From VRUE01 sp963819755 (GTDB lineage Bacteria > Actinomycetota > Thermoleophilia > Solirubrobacterales > 70-9): a stretch of 64,000 bases of DNA. Position numbers and translations under genes: made by a program. The notes under the pieces were generated by a model. The model searched no databases. It had not been told where the DNA came from and saw only the letters and a program-made list of their open reading frames with translations. Position 1 is the first letter of the stretch, and the number at the start of each line of letters is the position of its first letter. The stretch lies in assembly GCA_963819755.1 (NCBI GenBank), contig CAWFXB010000001.1, positions 1,014,510 to 1,078,509 of the forward strand. The letters are read 5' to 3'. Positions 52,901 through 61,400 of the stretch are shown here, in pieces.

Positions 52901-55450
52901 CATCGCCGAGAGCACGGGGTCGGGGCCGAGCTCCATGAAGAGCGCGGCACCGCGCTCCCTCATCGCCTCGACGGTGTCTTTGAAGCGCACCGGCTCTCTG
53001 GCGTGGCGCACCCAGTAGGAGGGGTCGCTCGCCTGCTCCTCTGTGAGCGCCTGGCCGGTGAGGTTGGAGATGACCGGTATGCGCGGGGCTTTGAAGGAGA
53101 GTGTTTCGCAGAGCCCTGCGAACTCTTCGAGCACCGGCTCCATCAGCGGGGAGTGGAAGGCGTGGGAGACGGCCAGGCGCTTGGTCTTCTTTCCCTTGTC
53201 CTCCCAAAGGGAGCTGATCTCTTCCACCGCCTCCTCTTTGCCCGAGATCACGGTGGAGGTCGCTGCGTTTGTCGCGGCTATCGAGAGCTCTTGCTCTTTG
53301 CCCTCGATCGATTCGGCGACTTCAAGCTCTGTTGCCTCGATCGCCGCCATCGCCCCACCCTTCGGCAGGGCGCCCATCAGGGCGCCCCTTGCCGCTATGA
53401 GCCTTGCCGCGTCGGGGAGCTCGAAGACGCCTGCGATGTGGGCGGCGGCGATCTCCCCCACCGAGTGCCCGGCGAGCAGGTCGGGTGAGAGGCCGCGCTT
53501 TTGCAGGGTTCTCGCCAGGGCCACCTCGATCGCAAAGAGGGCCGGCTGGGCCCAGGTGGTGTCCTCGAGGCGTGCCTTTGCCTTTTTGCCTTTGGCGAAG
53601 AGGATCTCTTTGAGGGGGGCCTCGAGGTGTTTGTCGAGCTCGGCACAGACCTCCTCGAAGGCCGCTTTGAAGTCGGGGTCTGTTCCGTAGAGCTCTTTGC
53701 CCATGCCGAGGCGCTGGGAGCCCTGGCCGGTGAAGAGCCAGGCGAGCCCTCCCTCCCTTGCCTTGGCGCTCAGGAGGTTGGCGGAGGGCTCTCCTTGGGC
53801 CAGGGCCCCCAGTGAGGCGAGCAGCTGCTCTTTGCTCTCTCCCAAAGCCACCGCCCTGTGCTCGAAGGAGGCGCGGGTGCTCAGCAAGGAAAAGGCGATG
53901 TCTCGGGGGTCGGTGTCGGGATGCTCTTTGATGTGTGAGACGAGGCGCTTTGCCGCCTCTTGCAAGGCGGGCTCGGTCTTTGCCGAGAGGGCTATGGGGA
54001 CCGGGCCCGTGAGAGGCTGCCTGGCGGAGGCGCCCGGGCGATCCCCTGTCTCCCGGCTGCCCGCCGGGACCTGCTCGGGTGCCTCCTCCAAGATCACGTG
54101 GGCGTTGGTGCCGCTGATGCCAAAGGAGGAGACGCCCGCTCGCCTCGGCTTGCCGTTGGGCTCCCAGGGGAGCGCCTCGGTCAGGAGCTCTATCTCCCCC
54201 GAGCCCCAGTCCACCTTTGAAGAGGGGGCATCGACGTGAAGCGTCTTTGGCAAGACGCCGCGCCGTATCGCTTCGACCATCTTGATCGTGCCCGCTACCC
54301 CTGCCGCGGCCTGGGTGTGGCCGATGTTTGACTTGAGCGAGCCCAGGCGCAGGGGCTCTTGCCTGTCTTGGCCGTAGGTGGCGAGCAGGGCGGTGGCCTC
54401 TATCGGGTCCCCCAGGGTGGTGCCGGTTCCGTGTCCCTCGACCGCGTCGACGTCTTTGGGCTCCAGGCGGGCGTTTGCCAGAGCCTGCCTGATCACCCGC
54501 TCCTGGGAGGGGCCGTTGGGGGCGGTCAGGCCGTTCGATGCGCCGTCCTGGTTTACCGCCGAGCCCTTGATCAGGGCGAGGACCTCGTGGCCTTGGCGCT
54601 CTGCGTCTGAGAGGCGCTCCAAGACGAGCATGCCGGCGCCCTCGGAGAACCCTGCCCCGTCGGCGGCCTCCGCGAAAGCCTTCGAACGCCCATCCGGCGC
54701 GAGGCCGCGTTGGCGGCTGAACTCGACGAAGACGCTGGGGGTGGCGAGGGTCGTCACCCCGCCGGCCAAAGCCAGCGTGCACTCGCCCCCACGCAGGGCC
54801 TGGGAGGCGAGGTGCATCGCCACCAGCGAGGAGGAGCAGGCGGTGTCGAGCGTGATCGCCGGGCCCTCCAGGCCGAGGGTGTATGAGACGCGGCCCGAGG
54901 CGACGCTGCCTATGCTGCCGGTCACCTGAAAGCCCACGGCCTCCCCAGCTCTGCCGGACTCAACGGCGTAGCCCTGGTGGATCAGGCCGGCGAAGATCCC
55001 CGCCTGCGCTCCCCGCAATGAGGCCGGGTCGATCCCCGCGTCCTCGAGGGCCTCCCAGCTCGATTCGAGCAAGAGGCGCTGCTGGGGGTCCATCGCCAGC
55101 GCCTCGCGCGGAGAGATGCCGAAGAACCCGGCGTCAAAGCCGGCGACGTCTTCGAGGAAGCCTCCCTCCCTGGCATAGGAGGTGCCGGGATTGTCGGGGT
55201 CGGGGTCATAGATACGCTCGACATCCCAGCCGCGGTCGGCGGGGAACTCGCTGATGCCGTCGCGGCCCTCGCTCACCAGGCGCCAGAGCTCTGTCGGTGA
55301 GGCGACCCCCCCCGGGTAGCGACAGGCCATGCCGACGATCGCGATCGGCTCGTGCGCGCGGTCCTCCAGGCTCTGTACCCGCTGATGCGCCTTGCGTAGG
55401 TCGCTCGTTACCTTCTCCAGATACAGGCGAAGCTTCGCCTCATCCGCCAT
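49985..55450 (-). CDS. PKS-B: single-module type I polyketide synthase (KS-AT-DH-KR-ACP)
   Basis: 1821 aa. N-terminal docking coiled coil (LRLYLEKVTSDLRKAHQRVQ), KS (DTACSSS about 203, EGHGTGTTLGDP, SNIGHTQ), AT of malonyl type (GHSVGE about 662; HAFHS about 763), DH active by motif (HAVAGNVILPG; HPALLDAALQG; YGPAFQG), KR active and B-type (GATGGLG about 1388; AGALADG; QANYAAAN), ACP (LGFDSLGAVELRN about 1692), and C-terminal docking region ending VDSAGVDDLIRMSAGG. AT differs sharply from the other ATs of the cluster, as expected for the extender change. ATG 55450 overlaps the PKS-A stop by 11 nt and its stop overlaps PKS-C (ATGA). Should add a C2 unit and leave a double bond. Confidence 0.95.
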   Translation of the reverse strand: MADEAKLRLYLEKVTSDLRKAHQRVQSLEDRAHEPIAIVGMACRYPGGVASPTELWRLVSEGRDGISEFPADRGWDVERIYDPDPDNPGTSYAREGGFLEDVAGFDAGFFGISPREALAMDPQQRLLLESSWEALEDAGIDPASLRGAQAGIFAGLIHQGYAVESGRAGEAVGFQVTGSIGSVASGRVSYTLGLEGPAITLDTACSSSLVAMHLASQALRGGECTLALAGGVTTLATPSVFVEFSRQRGLAPDGRSKAFAEAADGAGFSEGAGMLVLERLSDAERQGHEVLALIKGSAVNQDGASNGLTAPNGPSQERVIRQALANARLEPKDVDAVEGHGTGTTLGDPIEATALLATYGQDRQEPLRLGSLKSNIGHTQAAAGVAGTIKMVEAIRRGVLPKTLHVDAPSSKVDWGSGEIELLTEALPWEPNGKPRRAGVSSFGISGTNAHVILEEAPEQVPAGSRETGDRPGASARQPLTGPVPIALSAKTEPALQEAAKRLVSHIKEHPDTDPRDIAFSLLSTRASFEHRAVALGESKEQLLASLGALAQGEPSANLLSAKAREGGLAWLFTGQGSQRLGMGKELYGTDPDFKAAFEEVCAELDKHLEAPLKEILFAKGKKAKARLEDTTWAQPALFAIEVALARTLQKRGLSPDLLAGHSVGEIAAAHIAGVFELPDAARLIAARGALMGALPKGGAMAAIEATELEVAESIEGKEQELSIAATNAATSTVISGKEEAVEEISSLWEDKGKKTKRLAVSHAFHSPLMEPVLEEFAGLCETLSFKAPRIPVISNLTGQALTEEQASDPSYWVRHAREPVRFKDTVEAMRERGAALFMELGPDPVLSAMARETTGEAEGEAAFIPTLREGRPEQGTIARAIARAHAHGIEVDWDAFFAGANAKRVPLPTYPFQRKRYWLASGQAGADPSAIGQSALDHPLLAAAIEDPAAEGLTLTGRISLSTHPWLADHAVAGNVILPGTAFLELALRAAEEVGAQSVEELILAAPLVLTEEGAVALRVVVGEPGESGERDISIHSRPEEEEAEWAHHATGALSEQAAPAPEPLGAWPPEGAEPLELEHVYDVLAEHGLEYGPAFQGLDAVWRLGEETYVQASLPEEPAHSAERFAVHPALLDAALQGSAFASLEEGLGQGPAMPFSWSGVSVNAAGAVELRVRFSLHAQGDVSLDLLGVSGAPVGRVDSLAVRALDPSKLQGARRPEKSLFVLGWKEVSLPEPEEATVETLRPEIDAELPADRTALELTREALAEIQRRLVEGPEEARLAFVTQGAMAVAEGESPDPAAAALWGLVRSAISEHPGRFALIDSDGTDASEGALEAALALGQEEPQLALREGEAWVPRLARLQSAGGEEESSPLDPERTVLITGATGGLGSLIARHLAEHHGARRLLLLSRSGSEAGGAGELAESLEALGATVQISACDVSDREALRGAIAQIPPEHSLGAVFHCAGALADGTIESLDADGMEYVFSPKASAAWHLHELTREMGLEAFVLFSSAAGTLGSPGQANYAAANVYLDALAQKRHAEDLPADSIAWGLWEQQSAMTSGLREADLARMRRSGMEAISEEQGLALLDAALVTDTPTVLAAPLDGKALRSLASAGVLPPIFDGLFRAPRRPSADPVLSAAKLAALPETEARRIVLDLVRSEVAAVLGYASAQEVEPDSAFQQLGFDSLGAVELRNRLSLATGLRLRATVVFDFPSAATLAEHIFAGIVRTGENGVGLESREGDVREALASIPLSLLRRAGLIDPLLRLAEVGDATEIRSEIEPDHADLVDSAGVDDLIRMSAGGSPTAPEDKEEGLS

Positions 55451-58400
55451 GTGAAACCCCCGTTCCCCCGAATTCCTCGTCGATCAACTCGAACATCTCC
55501 TCATCCGACATCGAGGTCAGATCCCCGTCGGCTTCACCGCCATCGGATGAATCTGCGTCGTCCAGGCTCACCAAAAGCGAGCGCAGGCGGGCGCTGGCTC
55601 TCTCTCGTATCCTGTCGCTGGGCTCGAGCGACGAGAGGGTCGTCTCGAGCTTCGCGAGGAGATTCCTCACCTCGCCCCCCCGTTGCTCTTGTGCAATCTC
55701 GGTCCCGCCACTCGCTTCGGCCAGCAGGTGCGTAGCGAGGGCCGTCGCGTTGGGGTAGTCGAAGACGACCGTGGTGCCTATGCGCAGGCCTGTCGCGGCA
55801 ACGAGACGGTTGCGTACCTCGACCGCCCCAAGGGAATCGAGTCCCATCTCGCCGAAAGCCCTGGTCGGCTCGACCTCGGATGCGGAGACGTAGCCGAGCG
55901 CCGCGGCAACATGGGTGCGAACGAGGTTCAAGACGAGCTCTTGGCGCTCTGCCTCCGGGACTTCGGTGAGCTTTGCCACGAGATCGCCCTTGGCGGTGCC
56001 GCGGCGGGCCGGAACCCTGACAAGGCCGCTCATGATCGGCGCCAGCGCACCAGCACGGGCACGGGCGCGCAAAGCGGCGGTGTCGAATCGCACCGGGGCG
56101 AGAAGGGGCTCCTCGCCGGCCAGCGCGAGGTCGAAGAGCTGCAGGCCCTGCTCAACGGTCATGCGATCGAAGCCCAGCCGCTGGCGGACCTGCTCCCGCA
56201 GGCGGGCCATCACCTCCTCGCGCTCGAGCAGGTGGTCGATCTCCTCGCCGGCGGTGCCGCTCACCCTGTCCCACAGCCCCCACGCAAGCGAGGTCGCCGG
56301 CATGCCTTCGGCGTGGCGGCGCTGGGCGAGGGCGTCGCAGAAGACGTTGGCGGCGGCGTAGTTGGCCTGAGCGGCTCCTCCCAACAGACCCGCGGCCGAC
56401 GAGAAGAGGACGAAGGCGTCGAGGTCTGCCTCCTGTGTCATCTCGTGCAGGTGCCAGGCGGCGCTCGCCTTGGGGCTGAAGACGTACTCCATGCCGTCCG
56501 CATCCAACGACTCGATCGTGCCGTCGGCGAGAGCCCCGGCGCAGTGGAAGACCGCGCCCAAGGGGTGCTCGGGGGGGATCTGGGCGATGGCCTCTCGGAG
56601 GGCTTCCCGGTCCGATACGTCGCAGGCGAGGATCTGTGCCTCGGCGCCCAGTGCCTCCAGGTCTGCTTGCAGCTCCTTTGCCCCCTCGGCTTGGGGGCCG
56701 GAGCGACTGAGCAGGAGCAGCCGGCGGGCACCATGGTGCTCTGCCAGGTGGCGGGCGGTGAGCGCGCCGAGGTCGCCGGTGGCGCCGGTGATCAGGACGG
56801 TGCGCTCGGGGTCGAGCGGTGGGGTCTCCTCCCCTTCGCCCTCGCTCTCGAGGCGGGCCAGGCGGGGCACCAGCGCCACCCCCTCGCGCAGGGCCAGCTG
56901 GGGCTCCTCTTGGCCGAGGGCAAGGGCCGCCTCGAGGGCATCTTCGGATGCCTCGGAGCCGTCGCTGTCGATCAGGGCAAAGCGGCCGGGGTGCTCGGAG
57001 ATGGCTGAGCGCACGAGGCCCCAGAGGGCCGCCGCCGCGGGGTCCGGGGACTCCCCTTCTGCGACCGCCATCGCGCCTTGGGTGATGAAGGCGAGCCTCG
57101 CCTCCTCTGGGCCCTCGACGAGCCGGCGCTGGATCTCTGCCAAGGCTTCTCGGGTCAGCGCCAGGGCCGCGCGGTCGGCGGCCGGCTCGGCGTCGATCTC
57201 GGGGCGCAGCGTCTCAACCGTCGCCTCCTCGGGCTCGGGCAGTGAGACCTCATTCCAAGTGAGGACAAAGAGGCTCTTCTCCTTGCGCCGGTCGTCCTGC
57301 AGCTTGCTCGGGTCAAGCGCCCGCACGGCGAGCGAGTCGACCCTCCCTACGGGTGCACCCGAGACCCCGAGGAGGTCGAGCGATACGTCTCCCTGGGCGT
57401 GCAACGAGAACCGTACCCGCAGCTCCATGGCCCCCGCGACGTTCACCGAGACCCCGCTCCAAGAGAAGGGCATGGCGGGACCCTGTCCCTGACCTTCTTC
57501 GAGGCTCGCGAAGACGACCCCCTGCAAAGCCGCATCGAGCAATGCGGGGTGGACGGCGAAGCGCTCTGCGCCCTGGGCCTCTGCCTCGGGCAGCGATGCC
57601 TGCACGTAGGTCTCCTCCCCCAGTCTCCAGACGGCGTCGAGGCCCTGGAAGGCGGGGCCGTATTCGAGCCCGTGCTCGGCGAGGACGTCGTAGACGTGCT
57701 CGAGCTCCAGGGGCTCCGCGCCCTCGGGGGGCCAGATGCCCAGAGGCTCGGGGGCGGATCCCGGCTCGGGTGAGAGGGCACCGGCAGCGTTGAGCGTCCA
57801 CTCGGCTTCGTCTTCGTCGGGGCGGGAGTAGACCTGGATCTCGCGGTTGCCCCCCTCGTCGGGGCCCGAGACCGAGACCCGAATCGCCACTGCACCTGAC
57901 TCGGCGAGCATCAGCGGCGCCGGGGTCGCCAGCTCCCCGACGCTCTGTGCCCCGACCTCCTCTGCAGCTCTCAGGGCCAGCTCCAAGAAGGCGGTGCCGG
58001 GGAACAAGACGCTGCCCGCGACGGCGTGGTCTGCCAGCCAGGGGTGCGTCGCGAGGGAGATGCGCCCGGTCAGGGTCAGGCCCTCTCCGGCGGGGTCCTC
58101 GATCGCCGCCGAGAGCAGCGGGTGATCGGAGGCGGTCAGGCCGATCGAGGCGGCGTCTGTTGTGCCGTTGCCCGAGCTGAGCCAGTAGCGCTTGCGCTGG
58201 AAGGGATAGGTCGGCAGGGGGACTCGCTTTGCGCCGCTGCCCTTGAAGAAGGAGTGCCAGCCGACCTCGATGCCCTTTGCGTGGGCTTCAGCGAGGGAGA
58301 GGGCAAAGCGGCGGGGCTCGTCCTCTTCTCGTCTCAGGCTGGCGAGCAGGGTCGCATCCGTGGGGTCTTCGAGGACCCGGTCGAAGGTCTCCTCCACGCC

Positions 58401-61400
58401 GAAGGCAAGGACGGGGTGTGGGCCGATCTCGATGAAGGCGCGCTTTCCTGCTTCGAGCTGAGCGCGCAAGACCGGCTCCAGGAGAACCGTCTGCCTGAGG
58501 TTTCGGTACCAGTACTCGGGACCGAGCTCTGCTCCTTCGATCAGCCCGGCGGTGACGGTGGAGATCAGGGGGATCTCGGTTGCTCTGGGGGAGATCGGTG
58601 CAAAGGCCTCCAGTAGCTCCTCTTTCAGCGCCTCGATCTGGACCGAGTGGGCGGCGTAGTCGACGGCTATCGGCTTTGCCCTGATGCCTTTTTCCTCAAG
58701 GCTTTGCTCGAGCTCTGCCAGTGCCTCTGGCTCACCGGAGCAAACGAGGGAGGCGGGGCCGTTGATCGCAGCAAGGGATATGCGCTCCCCGAAGGGCTCC
58801 GTGTGTGCGGGAAGCTCTTCTGCTTTGAGTGAGACCGAGAGCATCGCGCCCTCTCCGGCGATCTTCGCCATCGCGGAGCCGCGCTTGGCGACGATCAGGG
58901 CGGCGTCCTCGAGCGAGAGGGCGCCTGCGATGTGGGCGGCGGCTATCTCCCCCTGGGAGTGGCCGATCAGGGCCTGTGGCTCGACCCCGCACTGGCGCCA
59001 GAGCCTTGCCAGGGAGACCATCACCGCAAAGAGGGCGGGTTGGACGATGTCGAGGCGATCAAGCCAGGCTGCGTCCTCTTCTCTCAAGACCTCAGTCAGG
59101 GACCAGTCCACATGGGGGGCCAGTGCTGCTTCGCACTCCTGCATGTGCTCGGCGAAGGCCGGTGAGGAATCGAGCAGGCCCGTTGCCATCCCCGCCGCCT
59201 GGGCCCCCTGGCCGGGGAAGAGGAAGAGGGGGCGCTGCTCGGTGCGGGCCCTTCCCCTGGCGAGGGCCTTGCTCTCCTTGCCTTCGGCCAGGTCCGCCAA
59301 AGAGGCGATCAGCTCCTCGCGGCTCTCCCCCACGGCAACCGCCCTGTGCTCGAAGGAGGCGCGGGAGGTGAGCAGGGAGAAGGCGAGGTCGGTGGGGCCT
59401 GTGTCGGGGTTGTCCTTGATGTGGGAGATCAGGCGGGTTGCCGCCTCGGCCAACGCCGGCTCGCTCTTTGCCGAGAGGGCGAGGGGGACCGGGACTCCGA
59501 TCGATTGCTCAGAAGAGGCGCCGGGGTCTCCCCCGGCATCGGCTTGGGCTTGAGCAGGACGGGCCCGGGCGCCTCCTCCAAGATCACGTGGGCGTTGGTG
59601 CCGCTGATGCCAAAGGAGGAGACGCCTGCTCTTCTCGGCTTGCCGTTCGGCTCCCAGGGCAGCGCCTCGGTCAGGAGCTCGACCTTGCCCGTCTCCCACT
59701 CGACTTTGGAAGAGGGGCTGTCGACGTGCAGGGTCTTCGGCAAGACGCCGCGCCGCATCGCTTCGACCATCTTGATCGTGCCCGCGACACCCGCCGCGGC
59801 CTGGGTGTGGCCGATGTTGGACTTGATCGAGCCCAGATGCAGGGGCTCTTGCTCTGTCTTGGCCGTAGGTGGCCAAGCAGGGCGCCCGCCTCGATCGGGT
59901 CCCCGAGGGTGGTGCCGGTGCCGTGTCCCTCGACCGCGTCGACGTCCCTTGCCTCGAGCCTCGCGTTCGCCAGGGCCTGTCTGATCACCCGCTCCTGGGA
60001 GGGGCCGTTGGGTGCCGAGAGGCCGTTGGAGGCGCCGTCTTGGTTTACCGCCGAGCCCTTGATCAGGGCCAAGACCTCGTGGCCGTTGCGTTGGGCCTCG
60101 GAAAGGCGCTCCAAGACGAGCATGCCGACGCCCTCACCCCAGCCGGTGCCGTCCGCCGCCTCGGCGAAGGACTTCGAGCGTCCGTCGGGGGCCAGGCCCC
60201 GTTGGCGGCTGAACTCGGTGAAGGCCGCGGGGGTCGCCATGGCGGTGGCCCCACCCGCCAACGCCAGCGTGCATTCGCCCTGCCTCAATGCCTGTGAGGC
60301 CAGGTGCATCGCCACCAGCGAGGAGGAGCAGGCGGTGTCGATCGTGATCGCCGGGCCCTCGAGGCCGAGTGTGTATGAGACGCGGCCCGAGGCGACGCTG
60401 CCGCTGCTGCCGGTCACCTGAAGGCCCTCGATCTCTTGGACCCCGCTATACCCGACGGCATAGCCCTGGTGGATCAGCCCCGCAAAGACACCGGCCGGCT
60501 CGCCGCGCAATGAGGCCGGGTCGATCCCCGCGTCCTCGAGGGCCTCCCAGCTCGATTCGAGCAAGAGCCGCTGTTGGGGGTCCATGGCAAGGGCCTCGCG
60601 GGGGGAGATGCCGAAGAACCCGGCGTCAAAGCCGGCGACGTCTGCGAGGAAGCCTCCCTCCCTGGCATAGGAGGTGCCGGGATTGTCGGGGTCGGGGTCA
60701 TAGAGGCGCTCTGTGTCCCAGCCGCGGTCTTGGGGGAACTCGCCGATGCCGTCGCGGCCCTCGCTGACCAGGCGCCAGAGCCCCGCGGGGGAGGCGATGC
60801 CTCCGGGGTAGCGGCAGGCCATGCCGACGATCGCGACCGGCTCCTCGCTGGCGGTGGCGCGCACGGCTGCCTTTTTGAGCGCTCCGCTCGCGCTCGCCTC
60901 CGAGAGCAAATGAGCGGCGAGGGCGCTCGCGTTGGGGTAGTCGAACACGACCGTCGCGCCGAGGCGCAGGCCGGTGGCGGTGCTCAGCCTGTTGCGCAGC
61001 TCCACGGCGGCGAGGGAGTCGAAGCCGAGCTCCTGGAAGGCCCTCTCGGCATCGATCTCCTTTGCATTCGCGTGGCCGAGGACGGCGGCGACCTCGGCGC
61101 GGACCAGCTCGAGGACGTGGGCCTGGTGCTCTTGCTCAGAGAGGGTGGCGAGCCTTGCCGCCAAAGAGCCCGAGGGGCCGCGCTTGCGGGGAGCCCTGAT
61201 GAGGCCGCTGAGGACTGGCGGCAGGGCACCGGCGGAGGCGAGCGAGCGCAGCGCCCCCCGGTCCAGGGGCATGGCCAGGGCTGTGGGTGGGGCGGCGTCG
61301 AGGGCGGCGTCGAGCAGGGCGAGGCCCTGTTGGTCGGAGATCGCTTCGATCCCGCCTTGGCGCATGCGCGCCATGTCGGCCTCCCCGAGCCCCGCGGTCA

